In this document: piece by piece, positions 47,139 to 55,842 of the stretch
Position numbering within the stretch: the first letter of the stretch is position 1
How the letters are laid out: each line of letters starts with the position of its first letter
Assembly: GCA_035296565.1 (NCBI GenBank)
Contig: DATHAQ010000028.1
Span: 114,349 to 178,348, forward strand
Direction of reading: 5' to 3'
Source of the DNA: JACCZR01 sp035296565
Lineage (GTDB): Bacteria > Actinomycetota > Thermoleophilia > Solirubrobacterales > Thermoleophilaceae
Length of the DNA stretch: 64,000 nt
The notes under the pieces: generated by a model
The model's input: the letters and a program-made list of their open reading frames with translations, nothing else
Databases searched by the model: none
Told to the model about the DNA's origin: nothing
Program-made: the position numbers and the translations under genes

Positions 47139-47371
47139 CCGGGGGCCCTCCCCCTCGCCGACCCGGGCTCCATCGAGGGCAGTGCGCCGACGGGGCTGAT
47201 GCTCGGGCCAAAGATCCCGATCCCCGGTCCGAATTCGCCTCCGCCCCAGATCGAGAAGGCGGCGATCGCGCTGTCGATGGGGGCAAAGCCCCGGATGCCG
47301 TTCAGCACCCCGGTGATGAGTGTGATCGTGCCGGCGAAGAAGTGCCGGCCTCCGCCCTCGACGTCGTCCAT
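47129..47371 (-). CDS. small hydrophobic protein
   Basis: 80 residues. A hydrophobic segment (FFAGTITLITGVLNGIRGFA) is followed by a Gly/Pro/Ile-rich stretch (FSIWGGGEFGPGIGIFGPSI). The AGxxxLxxGVLNxxxG pattern recalls small DUF7144-type membrane proteins, but this is weak. ATG 47371 starts it, and its end overlaps the following gene by 10 nt, so it is the first gene of the four-gene envelope operon. It could be non-coding if the longer antisense frame is ignored, hence moderate confidence. Confidence 0.5.
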   Translation of the reverse strand: MDDVEGGGRHFFAGTITLITGVLNGIRGFAPIDSAIAAFSIWGGGEFGPGIGIFGPSISPVGALPSMEPGSARGRAPGWG

Positions 47372-47506
47372 CTCTCTCTCATCAGGTTGCGGACATCGCA
47401 ATGCTCCGCGGGCGCGGGTCGGGGCGCAATGGTGCTGGCACCCCCCCGGAGCGCCGGAGGGCACCCTTGCCCCGGGCCGACGCCCAAGCGACCCTCGGCG
47501 TGAGCA

Positions 47507-48919
47507 GTGTCCACCATCGTGGCCGCCCATCCGTCGTCTCGCGAGCGCAAGGCCCGCGGCAAGTCCGCGCGCACTGGCATGCCGCGGTCGGCCCACGGCG
47601 AATGGGCTCCCGCCGCCGGGCGCTTCGATCCGGTGGCGATGCTCGAGGAGCAAGCTGGGGAGCGCGTGCCCAGCCTCGTCCCCCTGCGCTACGGGCGCAT
47701 GTCGCGCTCTCCCTTCGCGTTCTTCCGCGGCGGCGCCTACCTGATGGCGGCCGACCTGGCCAACGGCCCCGACTCGGGCCTGGAGGTCCAGCTCTGCGGC
47801 GATGCGCACCTGTCCAACTTCGGGGGCTTCGCCGGGCCCGACCGCCGCTTCCTGTTCGACCTCAACGACTTCGACGAGACGCTCGCGGGCCCGTTCGAAT
47901 GGGACGTCAAGCGGCTGGCCGCCAGCCTCGAGGTCGCCGGCCGCCAGCAGGGGTTCGCTCCCAAGGCGCGCCGTCGCATCGTCTCCCACTCGGTGCGCGC
48001 CTACCGCGAGACGATGCGCCGCCTGGCCGGCATGGGCAACCTCGAGGTCTGGTACGAGCGCCTGGAGTTCGACCGGGCGTTCGCCCAGCTCGAGAGCAGA
48101 CTCGACGCCAAGACCCTCCGGCGGGCCCAGAGCAACCGGGAGAAGGCGCGCAGCAAGGACAGCCTGCGTGCCCTGTCCAAGCTCACGACTGTGGTGGACG
48201 GCGAGCACAGGATCGTCAGCGACCCGCCCTTGATCGTCTCCGCGTCCGAGCTCCTGGCGCAGAACGGGACCTCGCACGAGGAGCTCGACGACCGCGTGCG
48301 CCAGCTGCTCTCCGCCTACCGGCGCACCCTGAGCGGCGAGCTGCGGCGCCTCTTCGACGGCTACCGCTACGTGGACCTGGCGCGCAAGGTGGTGGGGGTC
48401 GGCAGCGTGGGGACGCGGGCGTGGGTCGTTCTCTTGATGGGGCGAGACACACGGGACCCGCTGTTCCTGCAAGTCAAGGAGGCCCAGCGCTCGGTGCTGG
48501 AGCCGTTCACCCGGCGCAGCCCGTTCCGTAACCAGGGCCAGCGCGTCGTAGAGGGGCAGCGCCTGATGCAGGCGGCCGGCGACATCCTCCTCGGCTGGAT
48601 CCGCGCCCCGGGACCCGACGGCCGCGAGCGTGACTTCTACGTCCGCCAGCTGTGGGACGAGAAGGGCTCGGCCATCGTCGAGGCGATGAACGTACCCACC
48701 TGTGACCTTTACGGGCAGATCTGCGGCGCGACTCTGGCGCGCGCCCACGCCCGCTCGGGCGACCGTGTCGCAATAGCGGCCTACCTGGGCCGCGGCGAGA
48801 CCTTCGACGACGCCCTGGCCGCGTTCGCAGAGGCCTACGCGGACCAGAGCGAAGGCGACCACGCAGCGCTGCTGCGTGCGATCGCGGAGGGCCGCGTGAC
48901 GGCTCAGGCAGAGGAGTGA
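47507..48919 (+). CDS. DUF2252 family protein
   Basis: 470 residues. The family has a kinase/phosphotransferase-like fold. Visible conserved blocks are FAFFRGGAYLMAADLA, VQLCGDAHLSNFGGFAGPDR, LFDLNDFDETLAGPFEWDVK (acidic pair), ARKVVGVGSVGTRAWVVLL and QRVVEGQRLMQAAGDILLGW, with ARAHARSGD near the end. GDAHLSNFG and DFDE resemble the catalytic loop and metal-binding motif of aminoglycoside-phosphotransferase-like kinases. Substrate is unknown. A single-domain response regulator follows one base after its stop. Confidence 0.87.
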   Translation: MSTIVAAHPSSRERKARGKSARTGMPRSAHGEWAPAAGRFDPVAMLEEQAGERVPSLVPLRYGRMSRSPFAFFRGGAYLMAADLANGPDSGLEVQLCGDAHLSNFGGFAGPDRRFLFDLNDFDETLAGPFEWDVKRLAASLEVAGRQQGFAPKARRRIVSHSVRAYRETMRRLAGMGNLEVWYERLEFDRAFAQLESRLDAKTLRRAQSNREKARSKDSLRALSKLTTVVDGEHRIVSDPPLIVSASELLAQNGTSHEELDDRVRQLLSAYRRTLSGELRRLFDGYRYVDLARKVVGVGSVGTRAWVVLLMGRDTRDPLFLQVKEAQRSVLEPFTRRSPFRNQGQRVVEGQRLMQAAGDILLGWIRAPGPDGRERDFYVRQLWDEKGSAIVEAMNVPTCDLYGQICGATLARAHARSGDRVAIAAYLGRGETFDDALAAFAEAYADQSEGDHAALLRAIAEGRVTAQAEE

Positions 48920-48920
48920 C

Positions 48921-49298
48921 GTGGCGGTGGGCGTGCTCACAGTGGACGACCAGGAGTTCTTCCGCTCGGCCGCCCGCGAGGTGATCGACGCGACGCCGGG
49001 CTTCCGGAGCGCCGGACAGGCGTGCTCGGGCGAGGAGGCTCTCGAGCTGCTGGAGGAGCAGGCCGGCGCCCAGCTCGCGCTCGTCGACGTGCGCATGCCC
49101 GGCATGGACGGCGTGCAGTGCGCCCAGCGGATGAAGGCCGCTCAGCCGGACCTGGTCGTGGTGCTGATCTCGATCGACGACCGCTCGAACATCCCGGCGT
49201 CGGCGGGCCAATGCGGGGCGGCGGAGTTCGTCCGCAAGCAGGACTTCGGGCCGTCGCTGCTGCGGGCGCTCTGGAACCGCCACGGCGCCGCCGCGTAA
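48921..49298 (+). CDS. single-domain response regulator receiver
   Basis: 125 residues comprising only a receiver domain: acidic pair in LTVDDQEFF, phosphosite in ALVDVRMPGMDGVQ, and conserved Lys in FVRKQDFGPSLL. There is no output domain. It starts at GTG one base after the DUF2252 stop, so the two are probably translated together. The kinase partner is unknown; the histidine kinase at 51948 is a possible source of phosphate. Confidence 0.88.
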   Translation: MAVGVLTVDDQEFFRSAAREVIDATPGFRSAGQACSGEEALELLEEQAGAQLALVDVRMPGMDGVQCAQRMKAAQPDLVVVLISIDDRSNIPASAGQCGAAEFVRKQDFGPSLLRALWNRHGAAA

Positions 49299-49323
49299 GG
49301 TCGCCTACATCGCGGTCCGTGTC

Positions 49324-49974
49324 GTGATAGCGGAGGACAGCCTCATCGTGCGCGAAGGCATCCAGGAGCTGCTTTCGTCATCCCCCACGACGGAGGTCGT
49401 CGCCGCGTGCGAGGACGTGGACTCCTTGATGGAGGCGGTCGACGGGCACGAGCCGGACGTGGTGCTGAGCGACATCCGCATGCCGCCCACCAGGACCGAC
49501 GAGGGCATCCGCGTGGCTGCGCGGCTGAGAGAGAACCACCCCGAGCTCGGCGTCGTGATCCTGAGCCAGTTCGCAGACCCCGCCTACGTGCTCGCCCTCC
49601 TGGAGTCCGGCTCGGACGGGCGCGGCTACCTGCTCAAGGAGCGGGTGCACAACCGCGGCGAGCTGGTGTCGGCCATCGACGCCGTGGCGCAGGGCGGCTC
49701 GGTGATCGATCCGAAGATCGTGGAGGTGCTGGTGGGGGCCCGCATGCGGGCCCAGCGCTCACCCCTGGGTCAGCTGACCCCGCGCGAGCACGAGGTGCTG
49801 GCCGAGATCGCCGAGGGCAAGAGCAACACGGCGATAGCCGACTCGCTCGTGCTGACCAAGCGCGCGGTGGAGAAGCACATCAACTCGATCTTCATGAAGC
49901 TCGACCTGGCGGCGTCCGACGACGTCAGCAAGCGTGTAAAGGCCACGCTGCTGTTCCTGGCGGAGGGGGCCTAG
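49324..49974 (+). CDS. LuxR/NarL-type response regulator
   Basis: 216 residues. The receiver has IAEDSLIVREG, the phosphosite in VVLSDIRMPPTRTDEGIR and the Lys in YLLKERVHN. The HTH contains LTPREHEVLAEIAEGKSNTAI and KRAVEKHINSIFMKL. It is similar in design to the regulator at 24133. The start is GTG 49324, at the first residue of the domain. It lies 25 nt after the single-domain receiver. Its TAG stop shares CTAG with the convergent SHOCT gene. Confidence 0.9.
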   Translation: MIAEDSLIVREGIQELLSSSPTTEVVAACEDVDSLMEAVDGHEPDVVLSDIRMPPTRTDEGIRVAARLRENHPELGVVILSQFADPAYVLALLESGSDGRGYLLKERVHNRGELVSAIDAVAQGGSVIDPKIVEVLVGARMRAQRSPLGQLTPREHEVLAEIAEGKSNTAIADSLVLTKRAVEKHINSIFMKLDLAASDDVSKRVKATLLFLAEGA

Positions 49975-50237
49975 CCGAGCAGCTTGGCCTTCTGGGCCGC
50001 GAACTCCTCGTCGGTTAGCACTCCCTGAGCGTGCAGCTCCCCGAGCTCCTTGAGCTGGGCGATCGGGTCAGGGCCTCCACCGCCCTGAGGCGGCGGCTGT
50101 TGCGGCGGCGCCTCCTGCGGCGGGGCGTCCTGCGCGGCCCAGCGCTCGTCCTGCCGACGGCGGACCCGGCCGGAAACGGCGGTTGCGGTGCCGGCGACGG
50201 CCGCGGTGCGGACGACGCCTCGGAGAAGTCCTGGCAT
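49971..50237 (-). CDS. SHOCT-domain small protein
   Basis: 88 residues. A short hydrophobic/basic N-terminus (LLRGVVRTAAVAGTATAV) is followed by a Gln/Pro-rich linker. The C-terminal SHOCT motif is IAQLKELGELHAQGVLTDEE with FAAQKAKLLG. SHOCT domains are oligomerisation tags often fused to or encoded beside membrane proteins. It lies 15 nt downstream of the DUF6325 gene, a pairing seen in many Actinobacteria as far as I recall. Confidence 0.85.
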   Translation of the reverse strand: MPGLLRGVVRTAAVAGTATAVSGRVRRRQDERWAAQDAPPQEAPPQQPPPQGGGGPDPIAQLKELGELHAQGVLTDEEFAAQKAKLLG

Positions 50238-50252
50238 CGGTGGTTCCTTTCC

Positions 50253-50699
50253 TCAGGCCGCGGCTTCGGCGGCGTCTAGTGCGGCGGCCACATCCTCGAT
50301 CGGAATGCGCTGGGTGGCGAGCAGCTGGCCTCCGTTGCGGCGCACCGCATTGGCGAACGGCGCCGCCCAGCGGTTCTCAAAGACCAGGAGTACCGCAGCC
50401 GAGCCTGGCTCCAGCGCCTCCGCTGCGGTGACCATGTCGTCGTCGCCGAGCAGGCCCGAGGAAGCTCCCTCGAAGGCCCTGAAGTCGCCCACGCCCTTGC
50501 TGTCGAGGTCGGTGGCGTCGAAGCCGGAGACCTTGCCGTCCTCCGCCTTGGTCACGAACATGACGTCGAGCACGCGCACGGTGCCGTTCTCCACCAGCTC
50601 CATGAGCAGCGGCACGGCCTCGCCGGTCATCGGCGCCCCGGGTGGGAACCCGATCACGACGATGTCGATCGGCCCCATTTCCTCGTCGTCCATCGCCAT
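50253..50699 (-). CDS. DUF6325 family protein
   Basis: 148 residues. It begins GPIDIVVIGFPPGAPMTGEA and contains LLMELVENGTVRVLDVMFVT, SSGLLGDDDMVTAAEAL, GSAAVLLVFENRWAAPFANA and GGQLLATQRIPIEDVAAALD. This is the DUF6325 (formerly DUF1269-like) pattern of ferredoxin-like folds. Function unknown; commonly found with SHOCT proteins. ATG 50699 is used; a second ATG lies two codons later. Confidence 0.83.
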   Translation of the reverse strand: MAMDDEEMGPIDIVVIGFPPGAPMTGEAVPLLMELVENGTVRVLDVMFVTKAEDGKVSGFDATDLDSKGVGDFRAFEGASSGLLGDDDMVTAAEALEPGSAAVLLVFENRWAAPFANAVRRNGGQLLATQRIPIEDVAAALDAAEAAA

Positions 50700-50831
50700 C
50701 CGTTCCTCCTGTCGTGGTCGCGGAGAGCGAGTGTCGGGCAGGCGCGCCCGGGGCAGCAAGGGTGCGCGCCGGATCGCGCCGGTAGTGCGAGCACCATTGC
50801 GGCGACGGCGCGGGCAGGGTTCGCTGGTCCG

Positions 50832-51944
50832 GTGGACAAGGCCCACCGGCGCACCGCCCTGACCCTGATCGTCGTCGCGTCGATCGTCGGGTTCCTGGCG
50901 ATCTTCGCGCTGTGGGCCAACCGCCAGCTGCTGGACACCGACAACTGGGCGGAGACCAGCAGCGAGCTGCTCGAGAACGACGAGATCCGCGGCCAGGTCG
51001 CCGGTTTCCTCACCGACGAGCTCTACGCCAACGTGGACATCGAGGAGCGCCTGCGTCAGGTGTTGCCCCCCCAGGCGGCAGCGCTGGCCGGGCCGGCAGC
51101 GGGGGGCCTCAAGCAGCTCGCCGAGCGCGGCGGGAAGGCGCTCCTCGGGCGGCCCGTGCCCCAGCGCCTGTGGGAGGAGGCCAACCGCCGGGCGCATCGG
51201 CAGCTGATCGCCTTGCTCGAGGGCGGCGGCGATGCCTTGTCGACTTCCAACGGGGAGGTGACGCTGGACCTGAAGGGCCTGCTCGGCCAGACGGAATCCC
51301 GTGTCGGGATCGGAGGCCGAGCCGCGCAGGCCCTGCCCGAGGGAGCGGCCCAGATCAAGATCCTCCGCTCCGACCAGCTCGACCTCGCTCAGGACGCGGT
51401 TCAGGCCCTGAAGGCTGTCGCGTGGGTGCTCGTACTCCTGACCCTGGGTTTGTTCGCTCTCGCGGTCTACCTGGCCCGCGGGTGGCGCCGGGAGGCCCTG
51501 CGCGCCTGCGGTGTGGGCTTCATCGCCATGGGGGTGGGCGCGCTGGTGGCCCGGGAGCTCGCAGGGGGCGAGGTCGTCGACGCGCTGGCCACCACGGCCT
51601 CGGTGGAGCCGGCGGTGCAGGCCACCTGGACGATCTCCACGTCGCTCCTGGTCCAGGCCTCCGTGGCGGCGATCGGCTATGGCGTGGTCATCGTGGCCGT
51701 CGCCTGGCTGGCGGGCCCGACCCACGCGGCGGTCGGCGTGAGGCACCGCTTGGCCCCCTGGCTGCGCCAGCCGCGCTTGGCCTACGGCGCCGTGGCGCTG
51801 ATCGTGGTGCTCCTCGTGGCGTGGGGCCCGACCCCGGCGACACGCCGCCCCCTCGCGGTGCTGCTGCTGGCGGTGCTCCTCGTCGTGGGCATGAGGGCGC
51901 TCCGCCGCCAGACAGAGCTGGAGCACCCGGCCCCCGCATCCTGA
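50832..51944 (+). CDS. integral membrane protein of unknown function
   Basis: 370 residues. An N-terminal helix (TLIVVASIVGFLAIFALWAN) precedes an extracytoplasmic helical domain of about 170 residues (LLDTDNWAETSSELLENDEI, DELYANVDIEERLRQVLPPQ). Five to six further helices follow in residues 195-360. The DTDNWxxTSxxLLxNxxIR segment is a conserved signature of actinobacterial membrane proteins encoded near SHOCT/DUF6325 genes. Function unknown. It is divergent from the DUF6325 gene. Confidence 0.8.
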   Translation: MDKAHRRTALTLIVVASIVGFLAIFALWANRQLLDTDNWAETSSELLENDEIRGQVAGFLTDELYANVDIEERLRQVLPPQAAALAGPAAGGLKQLAERGGKALLGRPVPQRLWEEANRRAHRQLIALLEGGGDALSTSNGEVTLDLKGLLGQTESRVGIGGRAAQALPEGAAQIKILRSDQLDLAQDAVQALKAVAWVLVLLTLGLFALAVYLARGWRREALRACGVGFIAMGVGALVARELAGGEVVDALATTASVEPAVQATWTISTSLLVQASVAAIGYGVVIVAVAWLAGPTHAAVGVRHRLAPWLRQPRLAYGAVALIVVLLVAWGPTPATRRPLAVLLLAVLLVVGMRALRRQTELEHPAPAS

Positions 51945-51947
51945 GGC

Positions 51948-53726
51948 TCAGGAGAGCGGGATGCTCCCGGAGACCACCGAGCCGCGCCCGGGAGACGAGC
52001 GCAACTCGAGCCTGCCGCCGACCGCCTCGATCCGGTCCCGCATGTTGGTCAGCCCCGTCCCGCCGTTGTGTGAGTGGACGTCGAAGCCCTCGCCGTCGTC
52101 GGTCACCTCGAAGCGCAGCATGCCGTCTTCGTGTAGGTCGATCGAGACCATGGAAGCGTCGGGCGCGTGCTTGGCCGAGTTCTGGAGCGCCTCGAGGCAG
52201 CAGAAGTAGACGGCGCTCTCGACCGCCTGGGAATAACGGCCCACCCCGTCGGGGCTCACGCGCGTTTGGGTGGGCGCCCGCAGCGCCGCCGCGTGCAGCG
52301 CCTCCGGCAGGCCCCGCTCGGCCAGCAGGGACGGGTAGACGCCGCGAGCGATCGAGCGGATCTCGTCCAGCGTGTCCGTCACCTCCTCACCCAGCAGATG
52401 CAGCCGCGGCAGGCCTTTGGCCGGATCCTCCCGCATGAGCTCCTCGGCCAGCTCGAGCTTGATCCGCAGCGCCACCAGGCGCTGCTGCGCTCCGTCGTGG
52501 AGGTCGCGCTCGATGCGCCGACGCTCCTCGTCGGCCGCCGCCTGGATCCGCCCGCGGGACTCGTCGATCTCGGCCAGGGACGCCGTGACCTCGGCCGCGA
52601 GCCGCTCATTGTCCAGCGCGATCCGCGCAAAGGACACAGCGGCTTCGAGCAGCTGCTGCTGATGGAGCAGCGCGGCGTCGTGGTCGATCAGCGCGATGAC
52701 CCGACCCTCGCTGACGACCTCGGTTATGTGACGCCGTGGCCGCGGGGGCGGCCACGGCGTAGGAGCGCCGAGGACGAGGCGCAGCGACGGATCGCCGAGA
52801 GCGGTGGCCAGCGAGGCGCCCAGCTCGGCGGGGCGGCTCCCGGCCTCCAGGCGCGTGCCGAGGTCCGCCACGGCGTCGGCGATCAGCATCCGCTGTCGGA
52901 TCAGGCCGAGGCCGAAGCTCGCCGCCATCGCCGGAACGGCCAGCGCTGCAAGCCACGCCAGGGTTCTGGCCACGGGGGTGCCCGGGCTGGCGAAGCGGGC
53001 GACGATGGCGCTCAGCATCACGGCCAGGCGCAGGATGGCGACGATCAGTACCGGATTGAGCGTGCGGCGCAGGAGCGGCGTGGCGCGGCGAACCCGCATG
53101 GCCAGGCGCACCAGCACGGCGCCGAAGATGAGGACAGTGAGCGTCTCACGCAGCGGTCGGACGGCCGCGTCGATCCAACCCGGCTCCGAGCCCACCGCCA
53201 TGAACGCGTTGTCCGGGCAGACGCGGTTGCAGCTCGAGACCGCTGAGGGGGATGGGTATTGGTCCGTTAGCAGCGCCGAGGGCAGGTACAGCGCGGTCAC
53301 CACAGCGGCGCCGGCCCACACGAGGGCCCGGTCGACGCGCTCGGTGAGCCAGCCGGTCGGGAACGATAGGACGAGGTAGATCAGAGCGACCTCGATCACC
53401 CAGCCCGAAACCCTCCCGACGCTGTACGGGAGCTCGTGGTCGGACTCGGCCAGCGTGGTGAGGAACCAGCCGAACCCGGTGAGCATCAGCAGCCGACCGA
53501 AGCGCTCCGAGGGCCGGCGCTGCCAGGCGTAGGCCCCCACCGCCACGGGAACCACGACCATCAGCGCGCGCGCCACCGCGGCCCCGGCGGAGGCAGTTGA
53601 ATCGAAAGTCACCGCGGCGGAAATTCCGGCCAGAGCCAGTGCGGCAGAGACCGCGGCGGCGGTTATCGGTGACGGGGGCCGGTCCTCGTGCGAGTCCGCG
53701 ACCGCGGCCACCCCGGGGAGACGCAT
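51948..53726 (-). CDS. membrane sensor histidine kinase (NarL/DesK-type)
   Basis: 592 residues from ATG 53726 (GTG 53780 would add 18). About ten hydrophobic segments fill residues 20-290, followed by a linker and the HisKA_3 helix IERDLHDGAQQRLVALRI with the phosphoacceptor His. The ATPase domain has ALQNSAKHAPDAS (N box), VTDDGEGFDVHSH (G1) and GTGLTNMRDRIEAVGG (G2). It has no adjacent regulator on its own strand. The receivers at 48921 and 49324 are the nearest candidates. It ends 3 nt past the convergent membrane protein gene. Confidence 0.9.
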   Translation of the reverse strand: MRLPGVAAVADSHEDRPPSPITAAAVSAALALAGISAAVTFDSTASAGAAVARALMVVVPVAVGAYAWQRRPSERFGRLLMLTGFGWFLTTLAESDHELPYSVGRVSGWVIEVALIYLVLSFPTGWLTERVDRALVWAGAAVVTALYLPSALLTDQYPSPSAVSSCNRVCPDNAFMAVGSEPGWIDAAVRPLRETLTVLIFGAVLVRLAMRVRRATPLLRRTLNPVLIVAILRLAVMLSAIVARFASPGTPVARTLAWLAALAVPAMAASFGLGLIRQRMLIADAVADLGTRLEAGSRPAELGASLATALGDPSLRLVLGAPTPWPPPRPRRHITEVVSEGRVIALIDHDAALLHQQQLLEAAVSFARIALDNERLAAEVTASLAEIDESRGRIQAAADEERRRIERDLHDGAQQRLVALRIKLELAEELMREDPAKGLPRLHLLGEEVTDTLDEIRSIARGVYPSLLAERGLPEALHAAALRAPTQTRVSPDGVGRYSQAVESAVYFCCLEALQNSAKHAPDASMVSIDLHEDGMLRFEVTDDGEGFDVHSHNGGTGLTNMRDRIEAVGGRLELRSSPGRGSVVSGSIPLS

Positions 53727-53984
53727 GTCTTCTGCCCTTGCTGCTCGGGCATCCACCTTCCAGGAGCTCTCGGGAAGCACGGCGAGCCTACCTCAGACCG
53801 ACCGGGCCGCACGCTCGCGGTGTTGCCAAGGCGCTGGAGAAGGAAGTCGAGGCGGAGCCGAATGAGCTCGAGGAGCTGTTGGCCCGGGTGGGCACGAGCC
53901 CTGACCCAAAGTGCAACAATGCGGTCTCCAGATGGGACGTAGGCGGTCGTGCCACGGCCGTCGACCGGACCAAAGGGGGCGCGA

Positions 53985-54209
53985 ATGAGCGCAACAGCAA
54001 ACCGCCCGCCTATCGGCCGCTACCGGGACGCCGTCACGGAGCTGCTGGAGGCGGGGACACCCTTCGCCGAGATCGAGCAGGCGATAGCTCGGGTGCACGA
54101 GCTCGACGAGAACGAGCGGTCGGCGCTGTGGCTGTTCGCCCTGCTCAAGGGTGACCGGGCCCCCCGGCGGCCTTCTGCCGGCCGGCCCCGGCTGGCGATC
54201 GTCGACTGA
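53985..54209 (+). CDS. small conserved helical protein
   Basis: 74 residues. IGRYRDAVTELLEAGTPFAE, IEQAIARVHELDENERSALW and LFALLKGDRAPRRP form a compact helical bundle. Short proteins with the pattern ELLxAGxPFxxIExAI and ALWLFA are common, from memory, in Thermoleophilia. Function unknown. ATG 53985 follows an AAAGGGGG ribosome-binding region 6 nt upstream. It lies 12 nt before an anti-sigma-like ATPase gene, so it may take part in the same partner-switching or stress control. Confidence 0.75.
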   Translation: MSATANRPPIGRYRDAVTELLEAGTPFAEIEQAIARVHELDENERSALWLFALLKGDRAPRRPSAGRPRLAIVD

Positions 54210-54221
54210 GGGGGGCCAACG

Positions 54222-54659
54222 ATGAGCATCAACGGGCATCCCGGAGCCGGGCCCTCCCCCGGCCCGGACGAGAACATCAGCCTACGCCTGCCCGCGTCCC
54301 TGACTTCGGCCCGGCTCGGGCGGCTCGCCTGCCGCCCGCTCCTCCCCCGCATGGGAGAACGGGGCGGCGACCTCGAGCTCCTGGTCACCGAGCTGATCAC
54401 CAACGGCGTCCGCCACGCGGAGGTCGAGGGTGAGAACTCGATCTGGCTAGGGGTGAGCGTCGGAGCCACCCACGCCAGGGTCGAGGTGGTGGATCGAGGC
54501 ATGGGATTCGAACGACCGGCGCTTCCCGAGCCCGGCTCGAACACCACAGGAGGCTGGGGGCTGGTCGTGGTCGACGAGCTCTGCGACGACTGGGGGATCT
54601 TCCAGAACGGGGGTACGCACGTCTGGGGCGAGCTTCCCTTCATCTGCGTGCCCACCTAG
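54222..54659 (+). CDS. anti-sigma-factor-like ATP-binding protein (HATPase_c_2, RsbW/SpoIIAB-type)
   Basis: 145 residues. The Bergerat fold motifs are ELLVTELITNGVRHAEVEGE (N box), VEVVDRGMGFERP (G1) and TGGWGLVVVDELCDDWGIF (G2). Standalone domains of this type act as anti-sigma kinases or regulators in partner-switching systems. No sigma or anti-anti-sigma gene is visible nearby. ATG 54222 follows GAGGGGGGCC 4 nt upstream. The stop TAG at 54657 doubles as the start of a possible -10 box for the next gene. Confidence 0.87.
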   Translation: MSINGHPGAGPSPGPDENISLRLPASLTSARLGRLACRPLLPRMGERGGDLELLVTELITNGVRHAEVEGENSIWLGVSVGATHARVEVVDRGMGFERPALPEPGSNTTGGWGLVVVDELCDDWGIFQNGGTHVWGELPFICVPT

Positions 54660-54669
54660 CCTTCGGCGC

Positions 54670-55233
54670 CTGCACCTTCGACGTCTCCTCGGGCCCGCCC
54701 TGGCGGTCAGCGTTGCCTTCCTCGCCGCCTGCGGCGGCGAGGACGAGCCCAGCGCGACCTCGTCCGCGCAGCCGCCCGACAAGCCCGCGGAGCCTCCAGC
54801 CGGCTGGCGAACCGTCGCGAACGGCAAGGCCGAGGTCTCGATCGCCGCGCCCCGCCGCTGGCGGGTCACCGGGCGCCGGCGAGCCACGCTGATCCGCTCG
54901 CCCGACCGCACGGTGGCAGTGACCTTGGTGGCCGACCGCTCCCCTGCGGGCCGCGAGACCCCGGCCGCCGACTACGCCCAGGACACGCTGACCCAACTAC
55001 CGAACTTCGAGGGCAGCGTGGATCCCCACCCCGCGCGGGTGCGCGGGTCCCCCTACCGCTCGGCCCAGGTGCAGGGCCGCGGCCGGCTCCCGCGCAGCAA
55101 GGCAGAGCAGCTGATCACGGTGGCCGCCTTCTACCGGGCGGGGCGCGTCACCTACGCGGTCGTGGCCTTCCGCCAGCGGCAGACCCCGGCGGCCACGCTG
55201 GAGCGCATGCTGGCGACCGTCCGCGGCGGCTGA
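54670..55233 (+). CDS. lipoprotein of unknown function (CTG start proposed)
   Basis: 187 residues if started at CTG 54670. The frame then gives a good lipoprotein signal: two arginines, LLGPALAVSVAFLAAC and the Cys followed by GGEDE. The mature part contains PPAGWRTVANGKAEVSIAAP, a tryptophan-bearing RRWRVTGRR and a C-terminal AAFYRAGRVTYAVVAF that resembles PsbP/MOG1-like or LpqN-type folds. No ATG, GTG or TTG exists in frame before GTG 54913, which would delete the signal. TAGCCT (54657-54662) lies 7 nt before the CTG, the same spacing as other near-leaderless starts here. Confidence 0.7.
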   Translation: MHLRRLLGPALAVSVAFLAACGGEDEPSATSSAQPPDKPAEPPAGWRTVANGKAEVSIAAPRRWRVTGRRRATLIRSPDRTVAVTLVADRSPAGRETPAADYAQDTLTQLPNFEGSVDPHPARVRGSPYRSAQVQGRGRLPRSKAEQLITVAAFYRAGRVTYAVVAFRQRQTPAATLERMLATVRGG

Positions 55234-55254
55234 CGGCCCTCCCAACGACGGGAG

Positions 55255-55818
55255 CTATCCGCGGTCGGGCCGCTCGGGGTACACGTCATCGATGGAAGCC
55301 AGGGCGCGGTAGGGCGCTCCGGCCGCGCGCTCGATCGCCTCGCCTCCACCGGCCAGGCGGTCGAGCACCGACACCACGCCCGCGATCTCCAGGCCCTCCT
55401 CGCGGATGCGCTCGACCGCGGTCACGGTCGAGCCGCCGGTGGTGACGACGTCCTCGACCACCAGGCAGCGCTCCCCGGGCTCCAGCGGGGGGCCCTCGAC
55501 CCAGCGCTGGAGGCCGTGCGACTTGCGCTCCTTGCGCACGAAGAAGGCCTTGACGTCGGCGCCCGCGGCCAGCGCGGAGCAGGCCACCGGGTCTGCGCCC
55601 ATTGTCAGGCCGCCGACGGCGGTGGCTCCGCGCGCGCTTGCCTCGGCCGCCACCAATCCGCCGAGCGCGGCGAAGCCGGCCGGCCGCAGGATCGCGCGCT
55701 TGGCGTCGACGTAGTACTGGGCCTTGGCCCCGCTCGTGAGCGTGACCTCTCCGATCACGAGCGCGTGCTCGCGCAGCTCGGCGACCAGTCGGCCGCGTAG
55801 ATCGGACAAGGTGGGCAC
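55255..55818 (-). CDS. pyrE: orotate phosphoribosyltransferase
   Basis: 187 residues. It joins orotate and PRPP to form OMP in pyrimidine synthesis. SGAKAQYYVDAKRAIL, VGGLTMGADPVACSAL, AFFVRKERKSHG (catalytic Lys) and the PRPP motif CLVVEDVVTTGGSTVTAVE are all visible. GTG 55818 begins the domain. A TAGAAT box at 55835-55830 lies 11 nt upstream on the minus strand, within the 24-nt gap shared with the divergent membrane protein gene. Confidence 0.94.
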   Translation of the reverse strand: MPTLSDLRGRLVAELREHALVIGEVTLTSGAKAQYYVDAKRAILRPAGFAALGGLVAAEASARGATAVGGLTMGADPVACSALAAGADVKAFFVRKERKSHGLQRWVEGPPLEPGERCLVVEDVVTTGGSTVTAVERIREEGLEIAGVVSVLDRLAGGGEAIERAAGAPYRALASIDDVYPERPDRG

Positions 55819-55842
55819 GGGGCGTGCCGATTCTAGGAAGGG

